Positions 36,779 to 49,337 are shown, counted from the stretch's first letter. The stretch: DNA of 64,000 nucleotides from Marinobacter persicus (GCF_002934325.1 NZ_PTIV01000019.1:1-64000), one strand, 5' to 3'. Notes: generated by a model not told the origin, from the letters alone. Numbers and translations: made by a program.

Positions 36779-39328
36779 CTAATCTCTGGGTGGCGGTGGA
36801 GCCAGCACTTCCCTGGCGCCGTTATGGCCCGCCGGACTGACTACACCCGACGCCTCCATGGCATCCACCAGGTTGGCGGCACGGTTGTAGCCAATCTTGA
36901 ATTTACGTTGCACCGAAGAAATGGATACCCGGCGACCTTCCGTTACAAAGGCCACGGCCTCATCAAACAGGGCGTCCCCTTCGTCACCGCCCCCGCCTTC
37001 GGCCAGGGTGGGCACACCCGGCAGATGTTCACTCTCCGCACCGTTGAGCACGTCATCGACGTACTCCGGCTCACCTCGTGCTTTCCACGCGTTCACTACA
37101 CGGTGCACTTCGTTATCATCCACGAATGCGCCATGTACCCGCACCGGCAAACCGCTACCCGGCGGCAGGTAAAGCATGTCGCCATGGCCAAGGAGCTGTT
37201 CGGCTCCGCCCTGATCCAGCACCGTGCGGGAATCAATCTTGGATGAAACCTGGAAGGAGATCCGGGTGGGAATGTTGGCCTTGATCAGGCCGGTAATCAC
37301 ATCCACGGACGGCCGCTGGGTCGCCAGGATCAGGTGGATGCCCGCCGCCCTCGCCTTCTGGGCGATCCGGGCAATCAGTTCTTCCACCTTCTTGCCAACG
37401 ATCATCATCATGTCGGCGAATTCGTCGACCACCACCACAATGAACGGGAGGGTATCCAGCTCAGGCCGTTCCTGCTCATCGTTGGCCAGGTGATCATCCG
37501 GTTTCCAGAGTGGGTCGAGCAGCGGCTCGCCCTCGGCCCGGGCGTCCCGGACCTTCTTGTTATAACCGGCAATATTACGCACACCCAGGCTGGCCATCAG
37601 CCGGTAACGGCGCTCCATTTCCGCCACACACCAGCGAAGGGCATTGGCGGCTTCCTTCATGTCGGTGACCACGGGCGCCAGCAGATGGGGAATGCCCTCA
37701 TAGATGCTCAATTCCAGCATCTTCGGGTCCACCATGATAAAGCGCACTTCCTCCGGCGTGGTTTTCATCAGCATGCTCAACAGCATGGCATTCACGCCCA
37801 CCGATTTACCGGAACCGGTGGTACCGGCCACCAGCAGGTGCGGCATCTTTGCCAGGTTGGCGACCATGGGATTGCCGCCAATGTCGTTGCCCAACGCCAG
37901 GGTCAGCGGCGAAGTGGATTCCGTGAATACCCGGGCGCCCAGCACTTCACTCAGGCGCACCATGTCGCGTTGCTCGTTGGGGATCTCGATACCCACCACC
38001 GACTTGCCGGGAATCACTTCCACCACGCGGACGCTGAGTACCGCCAGGGAACGCGCCAGGTCTTTGGCCAGGTTGGAAATCTTGCTGACTTTCACGCCGG
38101 GTGCCGGCTTGATCTCGAACCGGGTAATCACCGGGCCCGGGTTCACTTCCACCACTTCCACGGACACGCCGAAGTCGGCCAGCTTTTCTTCCAACAGGCG
38201 CGACATGTGCTCCAGGGCTTCCTCCGAATAGCCCATCTGCTTGTTCTGCTCGGGAGGGTCCAGCAGTGATAGCGGCGGAATCGTCGTTTCCACGTCTTCC
38301 AGCAGCGAGCCCTGGCGGCTGTCGCGTTTCTTGGACGGGGCTTTTTCCTCGTTCTTCTTGAACGGCGAGATCTTCACTGACCGGCTCGCGGATTTCTCGG
38401 CCTTCTTGGGCGCGGGCGCGTCTGCGCCTTCGTTGTCCGTGGCGCTGAAATGCTCCAGCGACGGTGGCTTGGGCTCCGGCCTGGAGGAGCCATCGATCAA
38501 CGGCTCCTTGCGCTCAGCAGGCGTTTCTTCGGAATCTTTCCGCTTACGACCACCGCGTCCTAACACCCGGCTCAACCAGGAATCCTTTTTCTGGTTCTCC
38601 GTCTCGAATGGCGGCAGTTGATCGTGGACCACAGGGGGCGCGGGCTCTTTGCCCTGCTCTTCAGAAGAGTCATTTTCAAGGTCGCGCTTGAACACCCCCA
38701 CGACACGACGCACCGCTTTCAGGGTCAGGCCGCCCACCTTGTCCATCAACCAGAACCAGGACAGACCGGTAGTCACGGTAAGCGCGAACAGGAAAATCGC
38801 GATAAGCAGCAGTGTGGTGGCTGGCAGGTTGAAAAAGCGCACCATGGATTCGGAGACGGCAGTACCCAGCACGCCCCCGGAGGAGGCGCCCAGTCCGAAC
38901 AGGGAATACAGGGAAAGCAGACTGGTGGCGGAAAGCAGAATCAGAACGAAGCCACCAAAACGCACCAGGAGCAGCGGCCAGTGCACATCCAGAGGCTGGT
39001 TTCGCAAGCGGATCAGCATCAGCGCATAGCCGGCGATCATCACCGGGAACAGCCAGGCCACGTGCCCAAACAGGTCCATCAACAGGCTGGCCAGCCAGGC
39101 ACCGGTGCGACCGGCGTGGTTGCTCACCTGGGTCTCGTGACCCACGCTGGCCCAGCCCGGATCGGAAGGGCTGAACGTAAACAGCGCCATCGCCAGATAG
39201 ATGCACAGTGCAATCAGACCGATGACTGCGCCTTCCCTTGCGCCCTGTGTCATAAGGCGGCGAAAGCGTTGTTGCTTGTGGCTCAGTTCAGCGTTTTCCG
39301 CTGTATTCGCTTTGCCGGTTTCCGCCAT
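36779..39328 (-). CDS. ftsK: DNA translocase FtsK
   Basis: An 849-residue septal DNA pump. Four or more membrane spans lie in about 30-190, a charged linker in about 210-350, then the motor: Walker [16 protein letters not shown], Walker [15 protein letters not shown]. The C-terminal gamma winged helix ([27 protein letters not shown]) reads KOPS and activates XerCD at dif. The linker is short compared with E. coli FtsK (1329 residues), as is usual outside enterics. ATG 39328 chosen; a TTG at 39346 would overlap the metZ stop. Confidence 0.96.
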   Translation of the reverse strand: MAETGKANTAENAELSHKQQRFRRLMTQGAREGAVIGLIALCIYLAMALFTFSPSDPGWASVGHETQVSNHAGRTGAWLASLLMDLFGHVAWLFPVMIAGYALMLIRLRNQPLDVHWPLLLVRFGGFVLILLSATSLLSLYSLFGLGASSGGVLGTAVSESMVRFFNLPATTLLLIAIFLFALTVTTGLSWFWLMDKVGGLTLKAVRRVVGVFKRDLENDSSEEQGKEPAPPVVHDQLPPFETENQKKDSWLSRVLGRGGRKRKDSEETPAERKEPLIDGSSRPEPKPPSLEHFSATDNEGADAPAPKKAEKSASRSVKISPFKKNEEKAPSKKRDSRQGSLLEDVETTIPPLSLLDPPEQNKQMGYSEEALEHMSRLLEEKLADFGVSVEVVEVNPGPVITRFEIKPAPGVKVSKISNLAKDLARSLAVLSVRVVEVIPGKSVVGIEIPNEQRDMVRLSEVLGARVFTESTSPLTLALGNDIGGNPMVANLAKMPHLLVAGTTGSGKSVGVNAMLLSMLMKTTPEEVRFIMVDPKMLELSIYEGIPHLLAPVVTDMKEAANALRWCVAEMERRYRLMASLGVRNIAGYNKKVRDARAEGEPLLDPLWKPDDHLANDEQERPELDTLPFIVVVVDEFADMMMIVGKKVEELIARIAQKARAAGIHLILATQRPSVDVITGLIKANIPTRISFQVSSKIDSRTVLDQGGAEQLLGHGDMLYLPPGSGLPVRVHGAFVDDNEVHRVVNAWKARGEPEYVDDVLNGAESEHLPGVPTLAEGGGGDEGDALFDEAVAFVTEGRRVSISSVQRKFKIGYNRAANLVDAMEASGVVSPAGHNGAREVLAPPPPRD

Positions 39329-39335
39329 GAATGCT

Positions 39336-40571
39336 CTATTGGTCAATAAGTTCGTTCAGTGCCTGAAAGCCCCGTTGCAGGTCGGCTTTCAGGTCATCGA
39401 TTGCTTCAATGCCCACCGAAAGCCGGATCAGGCCTTCGGTAATGCCAGCCTTTTCTTTGTCTTCAGGCGACAACCGACCGTGGGTGGTGGTCGCCGGATG
39501 CGTGATGGTGGTTTTAACATCGCCAAGATTGGCGGTGATGGAAATCATCCGGGTGGCGTCAATAAAACGCCAGGCATGAGCCCGGCCACCCGCCAGCTCA
39601 AAAGATACAATACCACCAAAACCACTCTGCTGGCGCTTGGCCAGTTCATGCTGGGGATGACTTTCCAGACCAGCATAGAAAACGTTGGTCACGGCCGACT
39701 GTTGCTCCAGCCAACGGGCCAACTCTAACGCATTGTCGCAGTGGGCGCGCATACGAATTGGTAAGGTTTCCAGGCCCTTCTGGAACACCCAGGCGTTGAA
39801 CGGGCTCATGGTCGGGCCCGCCGAACGGATAAAGCCGTAGATCTCATCCAGGTACCTGGCCGGACCTACCACCACACCGCCGACACAGCGGCCCTGGCCA
39901 TCCAGGTACTTGGTGGCTGAATGAATCACCAGGTCGGCGCCCTGCTCCAGCGGCCGCTGAAGTACCGGGGTGCAAAAACAGTTGTCCACCACCAGCAGGG
40001 CGTCACTGGCTTTTGCCAACGCGGAAAGCCCCGCCATATCCGCCACTTCGCACAAGGGGTTAGACGGTGTTTCCAGGAATAGCATGCGGGTTTCCGGGCG
40101 CACCGCCGCCTTCCAGCCTTCCATATCCGTCACGCTGACAAAGGTGGTTTCCACGCCAAACCGGGCCATGTACTTCTGGAACAGCACATTGGTGGTGCCG
40201 AATACGCCCCGGGAACAGACCACATGGTCTCCGGCCTGCAACAACGACATACAAGTAGCGAGAATCGCAGACATGCCAGAGGCGGTGGCGACAGCCTTTT
40301 CTCCCCCTTCCATGGCAGCAATACGGCCCTCGAAGGCCTGCACCGTGGGATTGGTGAAACGGGAATAAATGTTACCCGCCTCTTCACCACCAAAGCGGGC
40401 GGCCGCCTGGGCGGCACTGCCATAAACAAAGCTTGAGGTGGGGAAAATAGCGTCGCTGTGCTCCAACTGCCCGGTACGGATCTGCCCGGCCCGCACTGCC
40501 AGGGTATCCAGAGACATGCCTTCCAGGTCCGATTCAGGAATCCAGTGGTGCTCGTCATGGCCAAATGTCAT
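39336..40571 (-). CDS. metZ: O-succinylhomoserine sulfhydrylase MetZ
   Basis: A 411-residue PLP enzyme of the Cys/Met metabolism family that makes homocysteine directly from O-succinylhomoserine and sulfide. The PLP lysine is in [51 protein letters not shown] is the cofactor-phosphate region. The placement beside purF, as in P. aeruginosa (metZ-purF-cvpA), favours MetZ over MetB or MetY. It uses sulfide supplied by CysI and feeds MetH. Confidence 0.93.
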   Translation of the reverse strand: MTFGHDEHHWIPESDLEGMSLDTLAVRAGQIRTGQLEHSDAIFPTSSFVYGSAAQAAARFGGEEAGNIYSRFTNPTVQAFEGRIAAMEGGEKAVATASGMSAILATCMSLLQAGDHVVCSRGVFGTTNVLFQKYMARFGVETTFVSVTDMEGWKAAVRPETRMLFLETPSNPLCEVADMAGLSALAKASDALLVVDNCFCTPVLQRPLEQGADLVIHSATKYLDGQGRCVGGVVVGPARYLDEIYGFIRSAGPTMSPFNAWVFQKGLETLPIRMRAHCDNALELARWLEQQSAVTNVFYAGLESHPQHELAKRQQSGFGGIVSFELAGGRAHAWRFIDATRMISITANLGDVKTTITHPATTTHGRLSPEDKEKAGITEGLIRLSVGIEAIDDLKADLQRGFQALNELIDQ

Positions 40572-40601
40572 AGCGTTCTCCGGCAGTTACAGGTTGGAGC
40601 T

Positions 40602-42128
40602 TCAATTTTCATCGTTGTGCAGGTCGATGATGCCGTTATCCGAATCATCCATCATCTGGCCGGATGAACGGGCATCGTCGTTGCGCAGGTCTTCCAGTCT
40701 GCCCAGATAGGCTTCGTTAACATCGCCGGTGACGTAATTGCCGGTGAAGACTGAGCATTCCCAGCCATCAATATCTTCGTTGACATCGTTCACGCAGGTA
40801 ATCAGGTCGTCCAGATCCTGATACACCAGCCAGTCCGCACCAATCAGCTCGCCGACCTCTTCAACGGTGCGATCATGGGCGATCAGCTCGTTGGCAGACG
40901 GCATATCGATGCCGTACACATTGGGATAACGCACGGGGGGCGCGGCGGAAGCGAAATACACCTTGCGGGCGCCGGCATCCCGGGCCATCTGAACAATTTC
41001 CTTACAGGTGGTGCCGCGCACGATGGAATCGTCCACCAGCATCACGTTCTTGCCCCGGAATTCCAAGTCAATGGGGTTCAGCTTCTGGCGCACGGATTTC
41101 TTGCGCATCTTCTGGCCCGGCATGATAAAGGTCCGGCCAATGTAGCGGTTCTTGATGAAGCCTTCCCGGTATTTGACGCCCAGTTCGTGGGCCATCTGCA
41201 TGGCCGAGGTGCGGCTGGTATCGGGAATCGGCATGACCACATCGATATCGTGGTCGGGCCGGTCGCGCAGCACCTTCTGGGCCAATGTTTCACCCATGCG
41301 CAGGCGGGCCTTGTAAACCGACACCTTGTCCATAATGGAATCCGGGCGGGCAAAATACACGTGCTCGAAAATACACGGGTAAAGTTTGGGATCTTCCGCA
41401 CACTGCTCGGTGTAGAGGGAACCGTCGGTTTCGATATACACCGCTTCACCCGGCGCAATATCACGCACCAGGGTAAATCCGGCCGCGTTCAGGGCCACGC
41501 TTTCGGAGGCAATCATGTACTCTTTCTGGCCGTTGTCATCTTCCCGGACACCGTAACAGGCCGGGCGAATGCCGTTGGGATCCCGGAAACCGACGATACC
41601 GTAGCCCGTAATCATGGCAATCACGCCATAAGCCCCCCGGCAGCGCTTGTGCACGGCGCGAACGGCAGTAAAGATCTCATCCTTGGTGGGGTTCAGCTTG
41701 CCCTGTTTCTGCAGCTCGTGGGCAAACACGTTCAACAGGACTTCGGAATCGGAGTTGGTATTGATGTGACGCAGATCAGTGCGGAACAGGTCGCTGCTCA
41801 ACTCGTCGGCGTTGGTCAGGTTGCCATTATGAGCCAGGGTAATGCCGTAGGGACTGTTTACATAAAACGGCTGGGCTTCGGCGGAGCTGGAGCTGCCGGC
41901 CGTGGGATAGCGCACATGACCAATTCCCACGTTACCCACCAGACGGCGCATGTGGCGGGTGTGAAACACATCCCGAACCAGCCCGTTATCCTTGCGGAGA
42001 AAAAAACGATTGTCCTGGTAAGTCACAATACCCGCTGCGTCCTGGCCACGGTGCTGAAGCACGGTCAGTGCATCATAGAGAAGCTGGTTGACGTTAGAAC
42101 TACTGACAATACCGACAATGCCACACAT
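40602..42128 (-). CDS. purF: Amidophosphoribosyltransferase PurF
   Basis: A 508-residue enzyme of the first committed step of purine synthesis. Cys2 is the glutaminase nucleophile (MCGIVGIV), with no propeptide, as in E. coli. The PRPP loop is [30 protein letters not shown]-like flexible-loop and [12 protein letters not shown] segments are present. Transcribed after cvpA (33 bases apart) and before metZ. Confidence 0.96.
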   Translation of the reverse strand: MCGIVGIVSSSNVNQLLYDALTVLQHRGQDAAGIVTYQDNRFFLRKDNGLVRDVFHTRHMRRLVGNVGIGHVRYPTAGSSSSAEAQPFYVNSPYGITLAHNGNLTNADELSSDLFRTDLRHINTNSDSEVLLNVFAHELQKQGKLNPTKDEIFTAVRAVHKRCRGAYGVIAMITGYGIVGFRDPNGIRPACYGVREDDNGQKEYMIASESVALNAAGFTLVRDIAPGEAVYIETDGSLYTEQCAEDPKLYPCIFEHVYFARPDSIMDKVSVYKARLRMGETLAQKVLRDRPDHDIDVVMPIPDTSRTSAMQMAHELGVKYREGFIKNRYIGRTFIMPGQKMRKKSVRQKLNPIDLEFRGKNVMLVDDSIVRGTTCKEIVQMARDAGARKVYFASAAPPVRYPNVYGIDMPSANELIAHDRTVEEVGELIGADWLVYQDLDDLITCVNDVNEDIDGWECSVFTGNYVTGDVNEAYLGRLEDLRNDDARSSGQMMDDSDNGIIDLHNDEN

Positions 42129-42161
42129 GGCTGGACAATTCTCCGAGTGTAAAACTGAAAG

Positions 42162-42668
42162 TTAACGGCCTGCTGGCGCAAGCAAACGAGCGTATTCATC
42201 ACCAAAGGTTCGGCGTGACCAGTCCTCCAACACCCCCAGGTGTTCGATCATCACCGATGACTGCCACCAGGTGTCTTCCGACAACGGCGTATAGCGCGTA
42301 AACGCAATGGCCACCACCACCACGACAACGCCGCGGAGCAGCCCAAACCCCATTCCCAATACACGATCGGTTGGTGAAAGACCGGTCGCCTTGATCAGGG
42401 ATCCGATCAGGTTGTTGATAACGGCCCCGACAATAAGGGTACCGAAAAACAGGATGGCGAACGCGGCGATCAACCGCACCAGGGGCGTTTCCACCGTGCT
42501 CTGCAGCAATCCCTGCATTTGCGGATGAAATGCGCGGGCGATCACAAAAGCGCCAATCCACGTAACCAGCGACAGGGCTTCTTTGACAAAACCCCGCTTC
42601 AGGCTGATAACGGTGGAAACTGTAATGAGGGCAATGATGACCCAATCAATCCAGATCAGCGTTTCCAT
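42162..42668 (-). CDS. cvpA: CvpA family membrane protein
   Basis: A 168-residue protein with four hydrophobic helices in about 5-130 (WIDWVIIALITVSTVISLKRGFVKEALSLVTWIGAFVIARAF, cited in part: LKRGFVKEALSLVTWIGAF). CvpA homologues are linked to colicin V export in E. coli and to envelope stress or bile tolerance elsewhere; biochemical role is unclear. The fixed position upstream of purF is conserved. Confidence 0.92.
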   Translation of the reverse strand: METLIWIDWVIIALITVSTVISLKRGFVKEALSLVTWIGAFVIARAFHPQMQGLLQSTVETPLVRLIAAFAILFFGTLIVGAVINNLIGSLIKATGLSPTDRVLGMGFGLLRGVVVVVVAIAFTRYTPLSEDTWWQSSVMIEHLGVLEDWSRRTFGDEYARLLAPAGR

Positions 42669-42761
42669 GAGTGTCCCGGCGGCATAGAGAAGACGCGGAT
42701 TTTAACAGGAAACGGGGTCACACCAAACTCTAGTTGGCCAGAACCGGCCCTTGGAACCAAA

Positions 42762-43409
42762 CTATTTGTCACCGCGCGTGATCAGACTGTCCAGACCGAA
42801 CTCATTGTCCAGGAGACGCTTGGCGTCCTCGGCACCGGCTTTGTCAGCGAAGGGCCCGCTGAACACGCGGGTCAGGCGACCATCACCGGAGCCGACCTGC
42901 TGGAGGTGGGCGTCATACCCCAGTTCCAGCACTTTATCCCGAAGACCACGGGCGTTGCTTTCTTTGCCAAAACTGCCCAATTGAACAATCCAGGCTCCCT
43001 CGAGAGACCGGCTAAACTCAGCGGGCTTTTGCTCTTCGGCAGGCTCACTTTGGGCAACCTCATCAGGTGCCGAAGGTTCTGTATTCTCGGAAGCGGTATT
43101 CTCAATCAGGCGATAACCGGCAGACTCACCCGTATCGCTGGCCTCTTCCTCTGGCGAAGGCTGAGGCTCTGCCTGGGCGACCGGATCTTCAGAAAGTGAA
43201 GGATCGGCCTGGGATTCCAGAACATAATTATCAGTTTCCATGGCCGGCTCATCGGGCATATCCACTTCCGGGAATGGCGGCTCTTCAGGAATGGTGATGG
43301 GCGTTGCCTGACGCTCCGAATGTGGCTCGTCGAAAATCATCGGCACAAAAATAACGGCCAGACAAACCAGGACAAGGGCGCCAATGATCCGTTGCTTTAA
43401 TCCATCCAC
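42762..43409 (-). CDS. SPOR-domain protein (DedD-like)
   Basis: A 215-residue bitopic protein. An N-terminal cytoplasmic stretch and one helix (IIGALVLVCLAVIFVPMIF, about 8-26) lead to a Pro/Glu-rich periplasmic linker and a C-terminal SPOR domain (about 138-213, WIVQLGSFGKESNARGLRDKVLELGYDAHLQQVGSGDGRLTRVFSGPF in part). SPOR domains bind denuded glycan at the septum; DedD in E. coli acts in constriction. Between folC and cvpA, as in Pseudomonas. Confidence 0.88.
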   Translation of the reverse strand: MDGLKQRIIGALVLVCLAVIFVPMIFDEPHSERQATPITIPEEPPFPEVDMPDEPAMETDNYVLESQADPSLSEDPVAQAEPQPSPEEEASDTGESAGYRLIENTASENTEPSAPDEVAQSEPAEEQKPAEFSRSLEGAWIVQLGSFGKESNARGLRDKVLELGYDAHLQQVGSGDGRLTRVFSGPFADKAGAEDAKRLLDNEFGLDSLITRGDK

Positions 43410-43451
43410 CAGGAGAACTCCCGTCGGTTACCGGTTTTCAGACTGATAGTA

Positions 43452-44738
43452 TCAAAGCGCCCTGGCCTCAGCCACGGTATAGAACGACCCAAAGACAACA
43501 ATAACGTCCGCCGGAGCCGCCTGCGCCCGGGCTGCAGCGAGGGCCTCGGCCACTGTTACAAATTGGTCACCATCCATCACGCCTGCATCAAGGGCCCGTT
43601 GCTGTACCTCACCGGCAGACAGCCCCCTGGGCACATCCAGACCGGCGAAGTACCAGGCATCCACCACGTCTGCCATTGCAGTCAACACCCCAACGGTATC
43701 CTTATCGGCCAACGCCCCATAAACACCCCGCACCAATCGACCGGACTGCCGGTATTGAGCGAGTTTGCCGGCAAGCCATTGAGCCGCATGGGGATTATGC
43801 CCAACATCCAAAAACACGGCAGGATCGGAGCCAATTTGCTCAAACCGGCCGGGAACGCGCACGGATTTCAGCGCATCACTGAGTTGGACGCCAGACATCT
43901 CTGGAGCCAGCTCTCGGGCCAGGACAGCCGCCGCACCAACACTCTGAATGGGCAACGGGGTATCGGGCAGAGCGATAACGCTATCGCCCATCACCAGATC
44001 CACGCCATCTCCACTCCGAGGCTGGAACTGGTAATCCCGGCCGGTCAGGCGCAAATCCACTTTCTGGGCAGACGCCTGCTGCAACACAGACTCCGGCGGC
44101 TGGGGATCGGCACAGACCGCTGTAATACCAGGGCGCAGAATTCCGGCCTTTTCAAAGCCGATGACTTCCCGGTTATCCCCCAGGAAGCCTATGTGATCGA
44201 TATCGATGGCCGTGATGATGGCATAGTCGGCATCCAGGACATTGACCGCATCCAGGCGACCACCGAGCCCCACCTCCAGAATCCAGTCCTGCACGCCGGC
44301 CTCGGAAAAGGCCACGAAGGCGGCCAGGGTGCCGAACTCAAAATAGGTCAGGGAGATATTGCCTCGGGCAGCTTCCACCTTCTCAAAGGCACCAACCAGG
44401 GCTGCGTCGTCGATGTCCAGACCTTCGAGCCGCACCCGTTCGTTGTATCGCTGCAAATGCGGCGAGGTATAAGCCCCGGTGCGACGACCGGCGGCCAAAA
44501 GAATACGTTCAAGCGTGGCAACCGTGGTTCCCTTGCCGTTGGTCCCGGCAACGGTGATGATCCGTGCATTCGGTTTACGCGGAAATAACCGACGCAACAC
44601 CACCAGCACACGATCAAGACCCAGATCTATTTCGGTAGGATGAATGGCTTCAAGAAATTGAAGCCATTCATCAACAGAAGCGCCGGCGGCAGGAGAGGAT
44701 GCCGGCGCTGTCGCGGACTTATTGCCCTTGAGGTTCAT
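43452..44738 (-). CDS. folC: Bifunctional folylpolyglutamate/dihydrofolate synthase
   Basis: A 428-residue Mur-ligase-like enzyme that adds glutamate to dihydropteroate and to tetrahydrofolates. P-loop [79 protein letters not shown] 44738 has GGAAA upstream and lies 20 bases inside the 3' end of accD; a much longer frame exists upstream but overlaps accD without homology. Confidence 0.94.
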   Translation of the reverse strand: MNLKGNKSATAPASSPAAGASVDEWLQFLEAIHPTEIDLGLDRVLVVLRRLFPRKPNARIITVAGTNGKGTTVATLERILLAAGRRTGAYTSPHLQRYNERVRLEGLDIDDAALVGAFEKVEAARGNISLTYFEFGTLAAFVAFSEAGVQDWILEVGLGGRLDAVNVLDADYAIITAIDIDHIGFLGDNREVIGFEKAGILRPGITAVCADPQPPESVLQQASAQKVDLRLTGRDYQFQPRSGDGVDLVMGDSVIALPDTPLPIQSVGAAAVLARELAPEMSGVQLSDALKSVRVPGRFEQIGSDPAVFLDVGHNPHAAQWLAGKLAQYRQSGRLVRGVYGALADKDTVGVLTAMADVVDAWYFAGLDVPRGLSAGEVQQRALDAGVMDGDQFVTVAEALAAARAQAAPADVIVVFGSFYTVAEARAL

Positions 44739-45648
44739 CGGTTTCCGGTTTTTCCGAAACTTCAAACTCGATGGGCTCTTCGGTGCCCGGCTTTTCCTGA
44801 TTGTTGAACTTGGCCAACAAGTGAGCCACACGCTCACGCATCTGGTGCCGGTGCAGGATCATGTCAACAGCGCCATGCTCGAGCAGGAACTCTGCCCGCT
44901 GGAAACCTTCCGGCAGCTTTTCACGAACGGTTTGTTCGATAACCCGAGGACCCGCGAAACCGATCAGGGCGTACGGCTCGGCAATGTTGAGATCGCCCAA
45001 CATGGCCAGACTCGCAGACACGCCGCCGAATACCGGATCAGTCATAACCGACACATACGGGACGCCTTCCTGCTTCATACGCTCCAGCACCGCCGAGGTT
45101 TTGGCCATCTGCATCAGCGACAGGATCGCTTCCTGCATACGGGCGCCGCCACTGGCAGAGAAGCAGACCAGCGGAATGCGATGCTCCAGGGCAACGTTCG
45201 CGGCCTGGACAAATTTCTCACCAACGACCTGGCCCATGGAGCCACCCAGGAAGTTGAACTCAAAGGCACAAGCGACCAGAGGCACACCCATGGTGGTACC
45301 ACGCATGGCCACCAGCGCGTCCTTCTCACCCGTCGCCTTCTGGGCCGCGGACAGGCGGTCCTTGTAGCGCTTGCTGTCCTTGAACTTCAGGCGGTCATAA
45401 GGCTCGAGTTCCGCACCAATTTCTTCGCGACCATCCGCATCCAGAAAGATGTCGAGCCGACGACGAGCGGGCACGCGCAGGTGGTGATTACATTTCGGAC
45501 AAACGTCCAGGTTTTTCTCCAGCTCGGGCTTGTAAAGAAAAGCACCACACTTCGGGCATTTCTTCCACAATCCTTCGGGTACGCCGGTACGTTGCCGTGA
45601 TTCCGAGCGGATTTTGCTCGGCATAATCTTTTCAAGCCAGTTACTCAT
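44719..45648 (-). CDS. accD: Acetyl-CoA carboxylase carboxyltransferase subunit beta
   Basis: A 309-residue subunit that, with AccA, carboxylates acetyl-CoA to malonyl-CoA for fatty-acid synthesis. The zinc ribbon has Cys31, Cys34, Cys50 and Cys53 (KCPKCGAF and DVCPKCNHH). The crotonase-fold region includes [26 protein letters not shown] and [17 protein letters not shown]. The 24-residue tail after about 285 is acidic. It overlaps folC by 20 bases. Confidence 0.96.
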   Translation of the reverse strand: MSNWLEKIMPSKIRSESRQRTGVPEGLWKKCPKCGAFLYKPELEKNLDVCPKCNHHLRVPARRRLDIFLDADGREEIGAELEPYDRLKFKDSKRYKDRLSAAQKATGEKDALVAMRGTTMGVPLVACAFEFNFLGGSMGQVVGEKFVQAANVALEHRIPLVCFSASGGARMQEAILSLMQMAKTSAVLERMKQEGVPYVSVMTDPVFGGVSASLAMLGDLNIAEPYALIGFAGPRVIEQTVREKLPEGFQRAEFLLEHGAVDMILHRHQMRERVAHLLAKFNNQEKPGTEEPIEFEVSEKPETDEPQGQ

Positions 45649-45686
45649 GCTCTCATCCTGTCCTTTGAAGCCTGGATGGTGTCTGC

Positions 45687-46499
45687 TCAGTTGACCTGGT
45701 TGTCCAGAGCCTCACGCATCGGGTGCAACAGATCGGTGAGCGCCTGGTTCAGGGCTGCGGGATCTGTCTGATTTTCTGCTATTGTATTCACCAACACACT
45801 GCCCACAATTACACCATCGGATACTTTGCCGACGGCAGCGGCTGTTTTTGCATCCCGAATACCGAAGCCAACGCCAACTGGCAGCGCGGTCAATTCGTGA
45901 ATGTGTGCCACCTTCCGGGCAACATCGTCCACATCAATACTGGCCGAGCCGGTGACACCCTTGATGGATACATAATACACATAACCCGAGGAATGCTCAG
46001 CAATGGCCCGGATACGATCATCCGTCGTGGTCGGTGCCAGCAGGAAGATCGGGTCCAGGTGCCGCTCGGCAAACAACGGCGCCACCTGATCGGCTTCTTC
46101 CGGCGGAAGATCGACAGTCAGGACGCCATCAATACCCGCCTCGGCGGCGGCATCGGCAAACTCACGGTACCCCATGGCCTCCATGGGGTTAAGATAGCCC
46201 ATAAGAACCACCGGCGTGTCGGCGTCGACTTTCCGGAATTCCGCCACCATGCCAATCACCTGGCGCAGGGAGGTGTTGTGTTTCAGGGCCCGCTCACAGG
46301 CCAGCTGAATCACCGGGCCGTCCGCCATGGGATCAGAAAACGGCACCCCAAGTTCGATAATGTCGGCACCGGCAGCGACCAGCGTATGCATCAACTCAAC
46401 GGTCTGGTCCGGGTGGGGATCACCGGCGGTGATATAGGGAATCAGGGCCTTACGGCCCTGCTCTTTCAGGGATTTCAATACACCTTCAATTCGGCTCAT
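45687..46499 (-). CDS. trpA: Tryptophan synthase alpha subunit
   Basis: A 270-residue TIM barrel that splits indole-3-glycerol phosphate and channels indole to TrpB. The catalytic Glu is in [19 protein letters not shown] and the Asp in [11 protein letters not shown] (equivalent to E49 and D60 of the enteric enzyme in family terms). [12 protein letters not shown] binds phosphate. Follows trpB by 17 bases. Confidence 0.96.
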   Translation of the reverse strand: MSRIEGVLKSLKEQGRKALIPYITAGDPHPDQTVELMHTLVAAGADIIELGVPFSDPMADGPVIQLACERALKHNTSLRQVIGMVAEFRKVDADTPVVLMGYLNPMEAMGYREFADAAAEAGIDGVLTVDLPPEEADQVAPLFAERHLDPIFLLAPTTTDDRIRAIAEHSSGYVYYVSIKGVTGSASIDVDDVARKVAHIHELTALPVGVGFGIRDAKTAAAVGKVSDGVIVGSVLVNTIAENQTDPAALNQALTDLLHPMREALDNQVN

Positions 46500-46516
46500 G
46501 CCTGCTCCTGCTAACC

Positions 46517-47737
46517 TCAGATCTCGATACCATCCAGTTCGGCGACGGTATGAATGTCTTTATCGCCCCGACCGGAGATGTTGATAACGATGTTCTGGTC
46601 TTTGTCCATTTGCGCCGCCAGTTTCAAACCGTAGGCAACCGCATGGGCGGTCTCCAGAGCCGGCATGATGCCTTCCACTCGGGTCAGGGTACGGAACGCG
46701 GCCAGTGCTTCATCATCGGTTACCGAAACGTAATTGGCCCGGCCAATGTCTTTCAACCAGGAGTGCTCCGGACCCACGCCCGGGTAGTCCAGGCCGGCGC
46801 TGACCGAATGGGTACCGGCAATCTGGCCATTCTCATCTTCCATCAGATAAGTCCGGTTACCGTGCAGTACCCCCGGGCGACCCGCACACAGGGGCGCAGC
46901 GTGCTGACCGGTTTCGATACCCAGACCGCCGGCTTCCACACCGTAAAGCTCGACATTCTCATCGGCCAGGAACGGATAGAACATGCCAATGGCGTTGGAA
47001 CCGCCACCGACGCAGGCTACCAGGGCATCCGGCAACTTACCGGTCTTATCCAGGCACTGCTGCCGGGTTTCACGTCCAATCACCGACTGGAAATCACGAA
47101 CCAGAAGCGGATACGGGTGCGGGCCAGCCACGGTGCCAATGATGTAGAAGGTATCGTCCACGTTTGCCACCCAGTCACGCATGGCATCGTTCATGGCATC
47201 CTTGAGCGTCTTGGTGCCACTCTCGACAGCATGGACCGTGGCGCCCAGCAGCTTCATCCGGAACACGTTCAGGGACTGGCGCTTCACATCCGATGAGCCC
47301 ATGAAGATATGACACTCCAGGCCCAGGCGGGCGCAGACAGTCGCCGTGGCCACGCCGTGCTGGCCGGCCCCGGTTTCGGCAATGATGCGTTTTTTGCCCA
47401 GGAACGAAGCCAGCAGCGCCTGACCGATGGTGTTGTTCACCTTATGGGCGCCGGTGTGGTTGAGGTCTTCACGCTTGAGCCAGATCTGGGCGCCACCGGT
47501 TTCGCGGGTCAGGCGCTCAGCCAGATACAGGGGGCTCGGGCGGCCCACATAGTCGGCAAGATCTTTGTCGAAAGCGGCCTGAAAGTCCGGATCGTCTTTC
47601 AGTCGCAGATACTCTTTTTCCAGAGTCATCAGCGAATCCATCAGGGTTTCCGAGACAAAACGGCCACCAAAGTCACCGAAGTGACCCCGGGCATCCGGAA
47701 ACGCCTTCAACATTTCTTCAGTCAGTTTTACAGACAC
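46517..47737 (-). CDS. trpB: Tryptophan synthase beta subunit
   Basis: A 406-residue PLP enzyme. The PLP lysine is in [18 protein letters not shown], the glycine-rich phosphate loop is [12 protein letters not shown], and the COMM region [13 protein letters not shown] is present. The start is GTG 47737, 20 bases inside trpF, so trpF and trpB are coupled. In P. aeruginosa trpBA sits elsewhere under TrpI; here it is placed between trpF and accD. Confidence 0.96.
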   Translation of the reverse strand: MSVKLTEEMLKAFPDARGHFGDFGGRFVSETLMDSLMTLEKEYLRLKDDPDFQAAFDKDLADYVGRPSPLYLAERLTRETGGAQIWLKREDLNHTGAHKVNNTIGQALLASFLGKKRIIAETGAGQHGVATATVCARLGLECHIFMGSSDVKRQSLNVFRMKLLGATVHAVESGTKTLKDAMNDAMRDWVANVDDTFYIIGTVAGPHPYPLLVRDFQSVIGRETRQQCLDKTGKLPDALVACVGGGSNAIGMFYPFLADENVELYGVEAGGLGIETGQHAAPLCAGRPGVLHGNRTYLMEDENGQIAGTHSVSAGLDYPGVGPEHSWLKDIGRANYVSVTDDEALAAFRTLTRVEGIMPALETAHAVAYGLKLAAQMDKDQNIVINISGRGDKDIHTVAELDGIEI

Positions 47738-48347
47738 GGCGTACCTCGTTGAAAAAATCAGTTAGTTTGGTGGCGTCTTTCCTGCCTTTCCCGGACTCTA
47801 CCCCGCCACTGACATCAACCGCCCATGGGCGGACCTGCTCAATGGCGTCGGCCACGTTAGCAAATGTCAGGCCGCCGGCCAATATAAGCGGCAGAGGGCG
47901 TTCGGCCGGTATCAGGGACCAATTGAACGATTGTCCGGTGCCGCCATAACGATTCGGGTCCCAGGCGTCCACCAGCAGCCCGGAAGCGTTCCGGTATTCC
48001 TGGAACGCGGCTTCAATCTGTCCGGCCTCACGCACCCGTACCGCCTTGATCCAGCGCCGACCAAATGAGGCGCAAAACTCTGCGGGCTCATCGCCATGGA
48101 ACTGCAACAGATCCAGCGGTACCGCTTCGAGGACCTGCTCCACCCATTTACGCTCGGGATTCACAAACAGGCCGGTGACGGTCACGAATGCCGGCACCCG
48201 AGCGGCAAGTTCTCTTGCCTGGGCGATCGACACGGCACGCGGACTTGGCGCATAGAACACCAGACCGATGGCGTCGGCGCCGCTACTCACGGCAGCATCA
48301 ATATCTTCCGGCCGGGTCAGGCCACAAATTTTTACTCGGGTGATCAT
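47718..48347 (-). CDS. trpF: Phosphoribosylanthranilate isomerase
   Basis: A 209-residue TIM barrel of tryptophan synthesis. [28 protein letters not shown] carries the catalytic Cys; [22 protein letters not shown] carries the Asp; [15 protein letters not shown] binds phosphate. Its ATG overlaps the truA stop (ATGA). Confidence 0.96.
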   Translation of the reverse strand: MITRVKICGLTRPEDIDAAVSSGADAIGLVFYAPSPRAVSIAQARELAARVPAFVTVTGLFVNPERKWVEQVLEAVPLDLLQFHGDEPAEFCASFGRRWIKAVRVREAGQIEAAFQEYRNASGLLVDAWDPNRYGGTGQSFNWSLIPAERPLPLILAGGLTFANVADAIEQVRPWAVDVSGGVESGKGRKDATKLTDFFNEVRRVCKTD

Positions 48348-49252
48348 GCGTCGGTCACCCTCCGTTTCGGATGAATATGCGTCGGTTCAATCGGCCGGCT
48401 CGCGTCCGCATCCAACCAGGGCGTCACAAAGGCGGGCCCGCACTGAGCCAGGGGCACCTGATACCGCGTGGGGTAACCCACGTCCACCAGGTAAAGCCCG
48501 TGGGGCGGCGCCGTCACACCGGCTTTGCGCCGATCCCTGGCCTGCAGGATATCACCAATCCAGCCAATCGGCTTCTGGCCCGCCCCAACCGCCATCAAGG
48601 CTCCAGCAATATTGCGAACCATGTGATGCAGAAACGCGTTGGCCTGGACATCGATTACGACAAAACTTCCACAACGGGTTACCGAAATTCGCTCCATATA
48701 GCGAACGGGTGTGCGGGACTGACAACCGGCGGCCTGAAACGCTGAGAAATCGTGCTCGCCAAGCAGCGCCTGGGCAGCTTCCTGCATCCGGTCGGCATCC
48801 AACGGCCGAAACGTCCAGCTAACCTGCCCTCGCTGGATGCCCGGACGCACCGGATGGTTGTAGATCACGTACCGATAACGCCGGTAGATCGCCGAAAAGC
48901 GGGCATGGAAATCATCCACGCCGTTGCCGGCCCAGTGTACCGCGATATCGTCCGGAAGTGCCGTATTGATGCCCATCACCCAGGACCGGAGGTTGCGAAC
49001 CGAGGGGGTATCAAAATGAGCCACCTGGAAGCTGGCGTGGACGCCGGCGTCGGTCCGTCCAGCACAAACCAGGTCCACCGGGTGATCGGCCACTTTCGCC
49101 ACTGCCTTGGACAGCTCCGCCTGAACCGAGCGCACACCGCTTTTCTGGAACTGCCAGCCGTGAAAAGCACGGCCATCGTATTCAAAGACGAGGGCTACCC
49201 GGCCATTGCCGATGGCATTATCTGTTGTCAGGGGCTGAGGGGTAAGAAACAA
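48344..49252 (-). CDS. truA: tRNA pseudouridine(38-40) synthase TruA
   Basis: A 302-residue pseudouridine synthase for the anticodon stem-loop. The catalytic Asp is in [12 protein letters not shown]. Further motifs: [45 protein letters not shown]. The first possible start in frame is TTG 49252 with a modest GGAT site; the N-terminal 18 residues are not conserved, so the start is uncertain. First gene of truA-trpFBA-accD-folC. Confidence 0.93.
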   Translation of the reverse strand: MFLTPQPLTTDNAIGNGRVALVFEYDGRAFHGWQFQKSGVRSVQAELSKAVAKVADHPVDLVCAGRTDAGVHASFQVAHFDTPSVRNLRSWVMGINTALPDDIAVHWAGNGVDDFHARFSAIYRRYRYVIYNHPVRPGIQRGQVSWTFRPLDADRMQEAAQALLGEHDFSAFQAAGCQSRTPVRYMERISVTRCGSFVVIDVQANAFLHHMVRNIAGALMAVGAGQKPIGWIGDILQARDRRKAGVTAPPHGLYLVDVGYPTRYQVPLAQCGPAFVTPWLDADASRPIEPTHIHPKRRVTDA

Positions 49253-49284
49253 GTTTTGATCCGAAATATGAAATTCAGAAACAC

Positions 49285-49311
49285 AAAGCGCCGGCTCGGA
49301 GCCGGCGCTTT
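49285..49311 (-). terminator. Terminator between fimV and truA
   Basis: AAAGCGCCGGCTC faces GAGCCGGCGCTTT, a very strong stem with a short loop. T-rich sequence (TTTGTGTTTC) follows on the minus strand. Confidence 0.7.
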
Positions 49312-49337
49312 GCCTTTACAGGAGGGATTATAACGAA

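Noticed and set aside
40875..42152. Open frame antisense to purF
   Set aside because: Shadow frame without family motifs or a ribosome-binding site; purF is certain.
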